Shown here: in pieces, positions 1 to 11,217 of the stretch
How positions within the stretch are numbered: position 1 is the first letter of the stretch
Layout: each line of letters starts with the position of its first letter
From: Takakia lepidozioides
Taxonomy: Eukaryota; Streptophyta; Takakiopsida; Takakiales; Takakiaceae
Direction of reading: 5' to 3'
DNA: 64,000 nt
Assembly (NCBI GenBank): GCA_030704615.1
Contig: CM060732.1
Span: 61,857,053 to 61,921,052, forward strand
The notes under the pieces: model-generated
Told to the model about the DNA's origin: nothing
Seen by the model: only the letters and a program-made list of their open reading frames with translations
The model's database searches: none
Made by a program: the position numbers and the translations under genes

Positions 1-1700
1 ACCTATTTCAGCTTGTTTTGCCCTCTCACCAGACTTGGCCCTAAGATGCATATTGAATGCGTAAGTTAGCTCGTTGCTCGTTGATAAGTAGGGTTGGGGG
101 TGTTTGCTGGAACAATTCTAGGCTGTCATTGTCAGCTACTAGCAGGAAGGCAAAGATGTATGCTTGTTTTTTGCAATGTCATAGAGAGCTGAAGGAGCAG
201 GGATAGAGTGTGTGTCCAGATTCATCCAAGAGGGCCGGATTTCAAGCTCCACGTTACCTATGATTCCCTATGGAAGGATAAATACAAGAAACCTGCATGG
301 ATAGATGGTCAACTGGAAGCCGCAACAGCAGCAGCACAATTGATAAAATCAATGAAGGCACATTCTTCAACACATTTCACCCTGTTTTCCCCTCTTATCA
401 GAATCGGCCCTCAATTTTCATGTTGAATTCTGTAAGTTAGCTGTTGAGTGAATGTAGTTGGGAGTGACTTTCACATAATACTGCCAATGTGACAAGGATA
501 TGCATTGAACTCATTGGTAGCAAAATATTGGGATAACTCTTGGCCATTTGCCATCGTCAAAGCTGAAATTGTACTAGTTGTCATTCTGAACACTGCCCTG
601 GTGGACATGTATGCCAAATGTGGGTGCAGCTAGCCTGATGCGAAGGGAGAGTTCGACAACGTGACTAAATGAGATGTGGTGTTGTGAAGTGCCATGATTG
701 CAAGGTATGTGCAGCATGGGTGTGGGATTAAGGCTTTGGAAACCTAAGAGCAAATGATGTGGGAAAGGATGAAGCCAGACCAGGTCATGTTCATTTGTGT
801 TTGTAATATGCATATGCGAGCCTAGAAGCCCTGGGAAAGGGCCAAGAGGTTCATGGCGACATCATCAAAGCTGGAATTGTACCTGATGTCATTATGAACA
901 TTCTCTTGGTGTACATGTATGTCAAATGCGAGCGTGGTAGCCCTGGAAAGGACGCAACGGTCCATGGTGACATTGTCAAAGTTGAAATTGTACCACTAGA
1001 TGTCTCTAAACACTGCCTTGGTGGATATGTATGTCAAATGCAAGCCTGGCAGCCCTAAAAAATGATGCAGAGGTCCACGGTAATATCGTCAAAGCTAGTA
1101 TTGTATCTGATGTGATGCTGAATGTTGTCGTAGTGGACATGTATGCCAAGTTTGGGTACAACTACAAGGATACAAATGGCATGCAATTTGATAATATGGC
1201 TGAATGAGATGTGGTATCAGCCTAGCCCATAATTGCACTTAACTAGAGTAGGCAATGAGTGAAGACGGGGTTCGTGGTGACATCGTCCAAGCTGGAATTG
1301 AATTGATGTCGTTCTGAAATATGCCCTTGTGGTGAGGGCGTGCAGAGCAGGAGCGTGGGATGGGGCTTTGGAGACCTGAAAGCAAATGATGGGGGAAAGG
1401 GTGAAGCTCGACCACATCATGTTTGGGTGCGTGTGCAAGCCTGGCAGCCCTGGAAAGCACATGCAAAGAGGTACATGGTTGCATCACCAAAGCTGGAATT
1501 GTACCAGATGTGATTCTGAACAATACCCTCGTGGGCATGGATAGCTGAAGGAGCAGGGATAGAGTGTGGGTGCATATTCATCCAAGAGGGCCGGATTTTC
1601 AAGCTCCAGATTACCTATGATTCATTGTGAAAGGGCAGCAGCGGCACAATTGATAAAATCAGGCACTGCTAATGAAGGTAGTGGATTGCTGAAGTTCGAG
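1..1700 (+). pseudogene. Decayed PPR gene relic with repeated 5' segments
   Basis: This stretch is a broken relative of the two PPR genes further right. Positions 208-360 encode the leader GPDFKLHVTYDSLWKDKYKK, which matches the leaders at 25,822 and 33,980. Positions 365-500 resemble the DNA just upstream of those genes (25,400-25,530). From about 590 to 1,540 the DNA reads as PPR repeats (LVDMYAKCG, SAMIA, YVQHGCG, EQMM, KPDQV) but with many in-frame stops and frame changes. A second degraded leader copy follows at 1,555-1,680. No frame longer than about 100 codons survives, so no PPR protein can be made. The reiterated leader suggests unequal recombination or two relics side by side. That it is a PPR relic is secure; the exact borders are not. 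Confidence 0.75.
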
Positions 1701-1970
1701 AGATGTCAGTGTATGCATCTTCTGCTTAGGCATTTGGAAGTCTACATAGACTTTGCAGCTTTGTGCATTTTTGTAGTAGTATCGGATTATATTATGGAAC
1801 GGATCTTTGAACATTAAGTCACGTTGTATTTGAATCGATGTTCCAATTTCAAATGTGCTTTCAGGTTTCAATGGTGTTTTCGTGTGCTTTTGAACAATGG
1901 TGCTTTCATGTTTTAATGCTGCTAGAGTTAGGTCATGTACACGACTACCTCCCATCCACAGAGCCTCCGC

Positions 1971-2221
1971 CACGTGCTACTTTCACCCCTCGTGTTCGCC
2001 CATACTCGTGCCACGTGCAGTATCTAAAGTGCGCCATGGAAGTCATATGCTCCAGTCATAACAACCACCCCCATCCTGCATAATTTGATTCCACGTGTCA
2101 TGTCCAGTCTTCTCCACGTGTTGTCCTGGGGTTAATCTGCGGAAGTCATATATGCCAGTCGTAAAGACCCTGTCGCCTTCCCTTTGACGTGACACATGAC
2201 ATATCCCTTCCGTTCCACGTG
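1971..2221. promoter_or_regulatory. Cluster of five CACGTG (G-box) hexamers
   Basis: The palindrome CACGTG occurs at 1971, 2012, 2092, 2115 and 2216, five times in 251 bp, where about one per 4 kb is expected by chance. G-boxes are bound by plant bZIP and bHLH factors. The same stretch holds repeats of the type AGTCATATATGCCAGTC (about 2,143 direct, about 2,312 inverted), so it may be part of a transposon end or LTR rather than a host promoter. No intact gene starts next to it. Function is inference. Confidence 0.4.
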
Positions 2222-2350
2222 AAGCTGACATGGATTCGCAGTCATTTACTACGGTCTTATCAATGACTATGATTAGGCGTCCCTGTTGTCACGTCAACAG
2301 TGAGCTCCACGACTGGCATATACGACTTTATGGCGCTTACGACTCATTTG

Positions 2351-3385
2351 TCACAACTGACTGGGTTTATCTGACTGGGCAGTCATGCAGTCATAGAAGG
2401 CTGATACGACTGGAAAATAACAGACGTAAAAGCTGGATTTTCTACTAGTGGTGATCTTCTTCTCCGCAATAGAGACATAATCCATTCGAGCGTCGTCTTT
2501 GTTTTTTTTTTCTTGTGGCATCAATGGCTTGATTCGAACAACATCAATCTGTATAGAATCACTACCAGATGTCTGATGGATCGTTGTGTTTAGTGCCATA
2601 ATAGCAGTGGCATGATGCGTCGTCGACCATCCAGATCGCTTCTCTTGACGTCTTTCGAACAAACGATTATCGCATGCAATGACTTGGGAGATGAATTCAC
2701 TCAGTGTGCTCACGTTTGGCATTGTCAGCAACAAATCTTTTACATCATCTTTTAACCCACATTGAAACTGACTAATGAGGCTCTTCTCATTCCAGTCGAG
2801 GTCGCTCGCAAGTTGTCGAAATTCGGCAGCATTAATGGAAGCAAGACGTGCTCCTTGTCCAAGATTTCGCATATTTGTCTCTGTAACTCTCTCTATATCA
2901 TTCTCTCCAAACGTTACAGTGAACTCGGACATAAATGCTTTAAAATCATATAGTAAATGCGAATTGGTTTCTAATAGCGGTGCAAACCAAGATAGGGCAG
3001 TGCCTGATAGAAGGGTGCCCACAATAATACCTTCATCGGGGTAGCGTTGTGGATGTAGTCGTAGGAACAGTCGTACTTGTTAAACAAAACCGCGAAATCT
3101 TGATCTCGTCCCATCAAATTTCTCGGGCATGCTGATCTTTGGTTCTCTCATAATCTGTTGAAGAGGAACCGTTGCAGTGGGAGCTGTTGCAGTAGTGACT
3201 CGTATGGTTGAAGATCCATTGTTCGACTCCTTTAACTCTGAAATTTGCTGTTGCAAATTGTGGAGAGCGTTGCCAAGATCTTGAGACTGATCAGCTTGCA
3301 ATTGGGCGGTAGAGGTACGAAGTTCTTGCATCTGGAGCTGAAGACTTTGCAATGTAGCGATCATTTCCGCAAATATGTCTTCCAT
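2351..3385 (-). pseudogene. gag: Ty3/Gypsy-type Gag, interrupted
   Basis: The minus strand encodes a retrotransposon capsid-type Gag starting at ATG 3,385. It has an N-terminal coiled-coil-like Gln/Leu-rich segment, then the Ty3-type signature KFDGTRSRFRGFV and a segment with GTLLSGTALSWFAPLLE. A single in-frame TAA at about 3,077-3,079 breaks an otherwise continuous frame. The CCHC zinc knuckle (CLYCGEEDH) is still visible at 2,451-2,486 but in a different frame. The shift most simply lies in the poly-A/T run at 2,501-2,512. Two stops follow it, and no protease or polymerase follows downstream. The copy is therefore truncated and dead. Family-level identification is firm. Confidence 0.8.
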
Positions 3386-3479
3386 TTTAATTAACTAAGG
3401 AACAAACTTTAGTCTCGCCAAACTGTCAAGGACGAGAACATGACTGAACACAAACAAGAGATCGGACTAGATGTACAAG

Positions 3480-3990
3480 ACTAGACAAGAAGTCAAGGTC
3501 GGCGTGGCCGAATGCATAGTGGGTAAACATGAATCAAGATCATCTTTATAACAATGGACAAGAGTACAAGATACACTCGACTCGAATACTCAAATGTTGG
3601 AAACTGGACTGGGGTACCAGATACTGGAAACTGGACTAGAGTACTAGAAGTTGGACTGGAGTACTGGGACTGGGAACAAGAGTAGCTTGAACTTGTGTTG
3701 GCGAGACTGAAGAGTGTCCAGTCTCGCCTCCTATATATACTGGCTACTAGGAGGTTCCATAAGAGGCTTCCCCAAAGGAGGTTTCTTGATGGAGAAGTTT
3801 CCTTAAACAAATGAGGTATCTTGATGGAGAAGTTTCCTAAAAAGGAAGCTTCCTGAGCAGTTTCTCAAGTTACTCTCGGTAATTGGATAAACTCCCGGTA
3901 ACTTGGTAACTAATGGTAAATCATGATAGATCACGATATATTACGGTAATTTTCGGTAACATTGTAACTTGATAACTTCTGGTATTTACT
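3480..3990 (-). repeat. Possible LTR/leader of the gag element
   Basis: This lies directly upstream of the minus-strand gag start. It carries a TATATATA core at 3,732-3,739 that would serve the minus strand. It also holds internal near-repeats (GGACTGGAGTACT-type, GGAGAAGTTTCCT-type, CGGTAACTTGGTAAC-type), which is typical of LTR promoter regions. No second LTR copy was found by eye at the other side of gag, and no convincing tRNA primer-binding site was seen, so this assignment rests mainly on position. Confidence 0.35.
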
Positions 3991-4017
3991 CCTGGTAAGT
4001 TCCTCTGGGCTATATCC

Positions 4018-4560
4018 ATGACACTGGCCTTCGCCTTCTTATGTCCAACTGCTCATTTCCTAGAAGTTGAAGGATGGAGGAGACTGACTGCCCTTAAGTA
4101 TTGCATGGTGGCCACTAATGTTCTAGATAGAGGATATAGGCAAGAAGTCAAGATTTTGATTGCTAATCTCGAGCGCTTCCCTATGACTATTAAGAAGGGA
4201 CAGGTTCTGGCTCGCATCACTGCTATACCCATTGCTGAAATACAAGATGTGCAAGCTGGCTTTGGACTTGAGGCCATTGGCATCCAACATGGCCCCTTGG
4301 ATGATGTTGCTGCTTTTGCTGCAATGGCACCACCATATGTCCATGATCTCAGCCCAGAAAGTAAAATAGCCCTCACCAAAGTATTCTCTGAAATTAAGTT
4401 GGGCACCACTCTCTCCTCAGGTCAAAGGAGGAAAGTGAAAATGCTTATTGCAAAGAATCTAGATATTTTCAATTTGGGATCCACTGATTTAGGGCGCACT
4501 CCCATCCTTCAACATGACATTGTCACTGAGCAGTATTTCAGCTGCTGCACTCCGGTGTGA
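4018..4560 (+). pseudogene. Ty3/Gypsy pol fragment (linker and RT start)
   Basis: The frame encodes the region between protease and reverse transcriptase of a Ty3/Gypsy polyprotein. A beta-rich segment with VANLERFPMTIKKG-like spacing (here IANLERFPMTIKKGQVLARI) is followed by the usual RT lead-in with DLGRTPILQHDIVT. The protease active site and all RT catalytic motifs are missing. The reading frame ends at 4,558-4,560, just where the RT fingers should begin. The first ATG lies inside the domain, so no natural start is present. It is in line with the integrase fragment that follows, which suggests one element with an internal deletion of most of RT and RNase H. Confidence 0.65.
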
Positions 4561-4644
4561 CTATTGGCTTGAGCCTCAAGGCCTGATTTGGCTGTCATGA
4601 GTAGTAACAAATGAGGTGAAGGTATCCCTGGCTGGAGATCATAG

Positions 4645-6005
4645 GTGCAAGCATTCCATACCACATTCTCTAAAACCCATTGTCTACCTCTTATGTGCAG
4701 TGCAGTCATGGATTATCAGTTACATGTTGCGCTATTCCAGCGATGCCAATCAGGGCGTTCACTAGTTGGTCTTTCCGAGTCCTTGCGTAAACAAATTCTC
4801 TATCATGTGTCTACTCACCGTTTCATGGGTGATAAGCTTTTCAAGGAGCTCACTAGAGGGGGAGTGTCATGTTACTTGGAGGTGTCACCACGGAGCCAGC
4901 TGAATGCTTTATTGGAGCGTTTCCATTGTTCATTGTATGCAGGTCACCTTGGTATCAAGAAAACTGTGGCCCGCATCTAAGAAGTTTACTATTGGCTGGG
5001 CATTCACCGAGACGTCACGGAATTCATCTCCAAGTGTGAAGGTTGTCGTGCTAACATTGCTCTCCCTAGGGCCCGGATCTTGTATGAGCTGCAACCTTTG
5101 CCTGTCACCCACGTTTTTGCTCGTGTTGGCATTGATTTAGTAGGACCCCTCGCACTCACATCAAAGGGTCGCAACTACCTTTGTGTTGCTACCGACTACT
5201 TGACTAAGTGGGTAGAAATCCGGCCTTTGCGTTCCAAGGCTAGTGATGTTATAGCTCAGTTCTTCTTCAATGAGATCTTTATGCGGCATGGGTGTCCTCG
5301 GGAGATACTAACGGATCAGGGCAAGGAGTTTTGTAACCAACTCCTCACGGTGGTTTGCTTCAATTTTGGTGTTAAGCACTCCACCACAACCCCATACCAT
5401 CCCCAGACCAATGGCCTTACGGAACGCTTCAACCAAATTCTTTGTCGAATGTTGGAGAAGAATGGCGCACTTACCAGGGAGTGGGGTACCTTTCTTCCCC
5501 CTATTCCCTTTGCTTATCGCACCGCCGTGCATGCTAGCACCAAGAAGACTCCATTTGAGTTGTTGTATGGTCGCAAGTGTGTTTCTCCTTTGCATTCTAC
5601 CCCTCTTATCTGTACTGTTGCTGATCCGGTTGATTTGAGACATTTGTTGAATATCTTCATGCTCGGCATGCGGTGTCTATTCATGATGCCAAGACAAACA
5701 TTGGTAAGGCTCAGCTAATCCAAGCCCGTAATTTTAACAAGCGTATCATGTATTCTAACATGTTTCAGGTAGGACAAATCGTGTGCGTTCGATTACAGCA
5801 TGGCAAGCATGCATGCAAATCTAAGCTCAAGATCGATGGTCCATACTTGATCTATCAGATTTTACGTGGGCGACGTGCTCTCCTTCTTCCACAAAGCTCT
5901 AATACTGCAGTGTGGGGGAGACTTGTTTCTTTGACGAACTTGGTGCATTCCGAGCTAGTTTTTGATCTTACATGTATCAATGTGGAGGGGCGCACGGTGG
6001 GATGA
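4645..6005 (+). pseudogene. Ty3/Gypsy integrase, broken
   Basis: This encodes a Ty3/Gypsy integrase: an HHCC zinc finger (FHCSLYAGHLG, then CEGC at about 5,037) and a DDE core with Asp at 5,133-5,135 (GIDLVGPL), Asp at 5,314-5,316 (TDQGKEF) and Glu at 5,422-5,424 (GLTERFN), spaced D-X35-E. All three catalytic residues are kept. The frame is broken by TAA at 4,978-4,980 and by a shift near 5,650. After the shift, the C-terminal domain continues to 6,005 (VGQIVCVRLQHG, KIDGPYLIYQ). No chromodomain was seen. A possible LTR lies downstream, but no partner copy was found. The element is inactive. Confidence 0.8.
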
Positions 6006-8214
6006 TGTCTTGATCTTCTTGGCCGATCTACTTCAGCTTGATCCTCTTCTCTTTTTAGCGGCTTAGTCTTAGTTTGTGGATGGTGACTCTTGGGGTCCTA
6101 GGCTTGACCTTGCTAGGACTTAGAAACATTTCAGTTTCATGGCATATCACCATCTGTACTCCCTACATGGTTTTCCTAGCCAAGGGTTTTGTCCTCGGCC
6201 CAACTTGCAGGTGCCAGGTTTTCCTTGGTAGGTTTTTCACCCAACAATGGAGGGTGATATTTCCTATTATTTGTTTTCCTTCGCGGAGCTCAGGATTTTT
6301 CGTGGGGGGTAAGCTTCACAGATGTAAAGCCCCATATTTGCTTAGCCTAGAAATGACCCGTTTCATCCAAATGGCGATACACATCCATAGTATATTTTTT
6401 TGGCGTATAAAGCCGTTAAACCGTTACAATGATATCTAGGTTAGGGTTAGTTTTGGGCTGGTGGCGACATCATGGCCCTTCATCAGATCTAGGGCTACAA
6501 GGCGGCGCCGTGGGCTTTGGCTTGTGACGCCTCGCCAAGCGGCGGGCCACTAAAACTAGGGCTTTTGTATAAAGACGGCGCCCTGACACAAGGTCAGGGC
6601 GGTGTACTGGGGTATTAGTGTATATGTGATTTTGGTGTACAAGCTTTGGATGAGAGCTCCTATGTGTCAGATCCTCCTGCTTGATCCTCCTCTCGCGCAT
6701 TGCCTGCTTTTTCCGCTTGCCCCTTTGTTGTGAAAACGTGTTTCTTGAGAGGAAGGGAGTATATGCTACAGGCTCGTATTGAAGGCTTCACATGCTACAA
6801 TATCTTTCAGAAAATAATTTAAGCTCGGGACCAGCTAGGATTTGCGTCGCATTACCAAAACCAGTGGGCTGTCTTTCCGGACAATCTGCCAGTTGCGTGA
6901 GGTGGGTCCAAAGTCGCTGAAAGAAATATTTCATTGCGGAATGTTTTTATGGCTTGCACCAACCACCAGGGCTGTTTATCAGTAACGAAGATGCCAACAC
7001 AGTTGAACTCCCGTTAGGTGCCTTCAGGTGGGACGGCAACGTTCACTGCATTGCAGGATGATCTGTGGGTTGGGTCTAAGGTAAACTTTCGGGTCAGCAA
7101 AGATTGGAGCACTACAGGCGTCTTACTGCTTGGAAGGTGCGTGATTAGAAATGTTCAGGCTCATTGGGTACTAGAGAGACGATTTGGGATGGCAGTCTCA
7201 CACGGAGAGAACGCGAATCACTAGCATAGCCAACTGCATCATCTCAGTTTGGATCTTTCTCGTGTGATTACCTCAGCATCAACAAATCAGGTGGAGTACA
7301 AAGGACATGTAGCGATTCATCAGGTAAAGTATCCTGTAAAATAGTCCCTATTGTATCTGACAATAATCGCGGTTGCTTCTGTCGCAAAACGTACTAAGAC
7401 TCAGATTCGAAAATCAAGTCAGTATGGCTCGGAAATTTGGCAAGAGCTCAGCAAATTTCTCGAGCTGTTGGAAGTTGTGGGGAAAGATTAAAAACAAACA
7501 GCGATCCCATTGATACCAATGCATCTCTAATTTCTGTCAACGGGTACCCTGGCCCACGTGTCGGTGTGTTTCAGCGCTCCTAGGCCGCAACGGTCGAGAC
7601 TGCTATCTCTACTTGAAAGAATGCACAAGGGTGTTGATAATCGTAACACCTTAGAAGTTTGACTAGGCCGCAACGGTCGAGACCGCTATCTCTACTTGAA
7701 AGAATGCACGAGAAGGACGTTGATAACATTTATTCCCTAGCACGTCGTGACCCTGTGCGCTACCACGACAGTGGAAGTTCCACATTTTCCAGCACAAAAT
7801 CAAAAGCGTCTGCGATCGAATTCGAAGATTGATCGGCATGTGAGCAGAAACCCTTGTGCATGAAAAGCTGTTGGAATCGAGAAGATGTAACTATGAACAG
7901 ATGGATACTCTGGCCAATGCTGCCTTGGCATTTATTCAGGTTGGAAAAAAAATAGGGGCTAGCTACATCTCAAGATCAAAAGCGGCGAAGTCTGCAGACA
8001 AATATCTACATGATCGGCATGATCAGCAGACCACTTAATTCTGCCAGTCAATTGTTGCATTACAAATTATAAGAGAAGCTGATAGCCTGATCAGAATCGG
8101 TGTTTACTGTGCTATGCTAGAATGTATAGACTTACAGACGTGATTAAAGGTAGTTCAGTTCATCTCAAATTCCGTCGGGCCACTTTTGCGTGCAATGTCA
8201 AAATTTGTGTGCAT
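6006..8214. other. No recognised gene; probable LTR remains
   Basis: No reading frame here shows a recognisable domain. The first 700 bp follow the integrase and include a TATAAAG sequence near 6,566, so part may be the 3' LTR of that element; this is inference. Short frames at 7,018-7,224 and 7,856-8,038 have no codon or motif support. Confidence 0.4.
7581..7728. repeat. 83-bp tandem duplication
   Basis: Two near-identical copies beginning TAGGCCGCAACGGTCGAGAC start at 7,581 and 7,664, giving a period of 83 bp. They differ by a few substitutions and a short indel after GAATGCAC. This is a recent local duplication; no function is evident. Confidence 0.8.
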
Positions 8215-8877
8215 CTACCCACAGTTCTTGGACAGCAGCTGCCCGACCCCCGACCCCGAGTTTGTGGTCACCTTCACTTCACATTTCTCGTGCACCCAAA
8301 AGGAGAAAGACTTATATGACCCAATCTTGACACGCGCTTTCACGTCCACTTTAACATACAATGGAACGTTGTCATTGGCGATTGCCGATTGAAGTGAGTT
8401 TCCCACATACACCGGCAGCAGAACGTTTTGGGCCTTCAGCTCTGAAGTCAGTATCGTTGAGTTTTTGTGACCCTGGTAGAAAGCGGGAACATGGCTTGTC
8501 CCCAAAGTGTCACCATCATAGGAAGTGTAAACGTTGATCTCATCGTACAGGATCCCAATCTTCTTGTTCGGATTTCGGGCTTCCACGGTGTAAGCTATGT
8601 CAGCATTCAAAATATGTTGCTGTGAGTTGAGCGAAGAGAGACTGCCGTCACTTAGACTGCTAGAGTCCTGCAAATTGAAAGTAATGACCTGGACATCTTG
8701 CAGATAGTAGTGAGGGGACTTGGGGCGCAGAACTAGCCAGATAACCAATGCTGCAAAGCCTAAGAGAATAATCAAGGTCACAAGAAGAGAGCAACACCCT
8801 CCGAAGCAGAGAAAACAGGATCTCCTGAAACGGTGATGGCGAGAGTAGGTGCCAGGTGGTGGGAGATCTCCCTTCAT
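8215..8877 (-). CDS. LEA-2 / NDR1-HIN1-like membrane protein
   Basis: This is an intact 220-residue protein of the LEA-2 (NHL) family. A short basic N-terminus (residues 1-24, HHRFRRS) is followed by one long hydrophobic segment (about 26-48, VTLIILLGFAALVIWLVL) that should anchor it as a type II membrane protein. The C-terminal part is then a LEA-2 domain with the family signature ARNPNKKIGILYD at about 103-115, followed by VPAFYQGHKN. Members sit in the plasma membrane or at plasmodesmata and are linked to stress and defence; that is family knowledge, not visible here. The ATG at 8,875-8,877 precedes the basic segment and is the natural start. A tandem paralogue lies at 11,218-11,850. No disruption is seen. 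Confidence 0.88.
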   Translation of the reverse strand: MKGDLPPPGTYSRHHRFRRSCFLCFGGCCSLLVTLIILLGFAALVIWLVLRPKSPHYYLQDVQVITFNLQDSSSLSDGSLSSLNSQQHILNADIAYTVEARNPNKKIGILYDEINVYTSYDGDTLGTSHVPAFYQGHKNSTILTSELKAQNVLLPVYVGNSLQSAIANDNVPLYVKVDVKARVKIGSYKSFSFWVHEKCEVKVTTNSGSGVGQLLSKNCG

Positions 8878-9190
8878 GCTGCGCCTTCTTCTAACAGCGT
8901 AAGAGAGCTCTAAAAGCTACCTCGACCAAACTCAAACGTCCTCACCAGTAGTGGATACAAGACAGCTCAAGACACACAGAGAGGGAGCTGGACACAATTC
9001 ACATCAGCTTCGGAAACGGAACAACCCCAAGAGAGGAAGGCGCTGAACACTCAGAGAGACAGTACTTGTCAATACATTATCATACAGCCCACCAGCAACG
9101 GTCAGTAGCATGCAACGCTCACTGACAGTGCAGACGGCCAGCGAGAAAGCGGAGAGACGATGACCGAGTCTGCGAGAAACGGGCTGCAGC

Positions 9191-9196
9191 TTTATA
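9191..9196 (-). promoter_or_regulatory. Candidate TATA box of the first LEA-2 gene
   Basis: TATAAA reads on the minus strand at 9,191-9,196, about 315 bp before the ATG at 8,877. The implied leader would be roughly 280 bp. The DNA between holds no long frame in phase with the gene. The placement is plausible but unproven. Confidence 0.35.
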
Positions 9197-9539
9197 CTCG
9201 CACTTATTGTCCGTCGTGGGTCCACCGTCCCAGTCACAGTTAAGTCGTGCTGAATGAATGCATCCACAACACCGTCAAATCACGTCCATCCTCCACTTTA
9301 ATCGTCCGTCACCGGGCACCCGCTCATATCTGCCCATTATGCATCCATCTACTGACACACCTACGGTTTTCATCAAGTTTAGGTCAACAGAACCGAGAGA
9401 CCAGGCGGAAACTCAGGCATATCATATTTGAGATGCATAGGGTGCCTACAGGACCGATTCGATCGGTCAACTTCCCCTAATTGAAGACTGTACTAAATTG
9501 TTGATTGTAATGCACAATTGGAGAATCTCTTTCTACACT

Positions 9540-10330
9540 CTGTTCAGTATCTGGAGATCTCCTCTTCTCTGTAAAACAGTTGGCAGGAGATCAGGAAATG
9601 GAGCTGCAAGTTGGGTCGGATATGTGAGAATGCATGCAAAAGTTTAATGGCCGCCTTGTAGTGTCTGTACATCACAGTGAACGTCATGAAGCTGAACTTG
9701 TTTGCTCGGTTCTGATTCCAGAGAGCCCCAGAAACAGTGAACGCTTGCGGGGATATAACCTGCAAGTACTGAGATAAAGAGAGACAGCCTGCAGGGGGCC
9801 TGAGTGAAAGAGAGACAAAGAGTCTCGATCGATGGGAGGGAGTTTCTTGCCTGTGAATTGAAGAAACTGTGCCGAGTCTTTGAACAATAGACAGGCTCCA
9901 TTGTCGCCGATGACGTTGAAACTGACCTCTGAGTCAAGCGCCTGCCAGCTGGAGCTCCATAGAGACTTGATTAAAGAAGAAAAATCGTTGTTTCCAAGTC
10001 GTATTAAGTTGCTGGAGATTTTCATACAGTGACACTAGTCGTACCGTGAATCATAAGCAGTCCTTCGAATTCCGGAACCGTCTTGCACGGACTCGAGTTC
10101 ATTCTCCACCACCACCATATACTGATGTTCATCCAATTCCGATCCGCAGATTTTGTAGTCTCGGAAGGGGCTGTTCGATGGCGTGCTACCTTGGTTTGTT
10201 GTCCATTGGAGCCCGCTGCTTTGTAAGTGTGTACAATGGAGTGATGCACAATGAACCAGGAAGAGCCAGGGTATGGACACAAACAATAGCTGTACAGGTA
10301 GCTAGAGCCGCCATTTGATGTCTTGTTTTG
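9540..10330 (-). other. Unresolved region with overlapping minus-strand frames
   Basis: Several overlapping minus-strand frames exist (9,684-10,025 with 113 codons; 10,035-10,286 with 83 codons), but none shows a motif I recognise. The two longest cannot be joined without crossing stops. They could be exons of an unknown gene or chance frames. The remaining DNA between the two LEA-2 genes (8,900-11,217) shows no other gene. Confidence 0.25.
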
Positions 10331-11217
10331 CTAGTAGTGAGGGGTCGGAGATAGAGAGAAATGAGGGAGAGAAAGGAAGGTAATTTGATTGATACTTGAA
10401 GTAACTGATCTTCTCTTCAGAAGGAGAGTGTTAATCTCACAAACAAACCCACTACAATAGAACTTAGGGATGTCTATATCTCGTCTGTATGAAGTACATT
10501 ATGCAGACATTGGCCTGTCCGAATATGGGCCATGGTCGGGTCTGACACCATAACCAGGCATCTGAAAGTGAAGCCTTTGGAAGATCTGAGCCAACTCTTC
10601 AGTTCTGCGTTTGGATCTGATGCAATTCAGATATATGTCAACCGACTGTTGTCTGATCTATGTTGATGAGGTAACATTCGCGTGAATGCTTTGAGGGACT
10701 TTTTGTGGAATATTGGCAGACATTGAGCGGAGAGCCATAGAAAAGTACGACCTCACCACGGATCTCTTTCTAATGCGCTTCATAGAAATCTGGGAACTGT
10801 TTCAGAGTTTATTCATGACCTTATACACCATGGCCCAGAACACCAGGAATCCTTAAATTGCCCAATCATCCTTCGAGCGATTAGTATGTTCTATGCAGGA
10901 CTGGGTAGCTAGCCATAGTTCGGTGAACTATGTCAACCCACTGCGTCACCACCATCCCCAAGAAGGACCCACGTGATTGATCGAGGCTTACACACCGATA
11001 TTGCTCAGCTAGGGGCGGTCCAAAGCCTCCAAGCGACGTACGAACATATCTCTTCGGAATTGGAGAGTGAGTGGAAGGAGCACGATATACAGCACGGGGT
11101 TAAGTTCTTGAAAGGATAACTACGTACACAATGTCAATGTATAATTTGGAGCCAGAAGCGGGATCCAAGTCGCCCTGTAAACCATCTTATAAACCAAATC
11201 AAATTTTCTATGTGAAC

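Noticed and set aside
6441-6450. TTAGGGTTAG as a second telomere tract
   Set aside because: Under two units and not the plant TTTAGGG form; expected by chance in DNA of this length.
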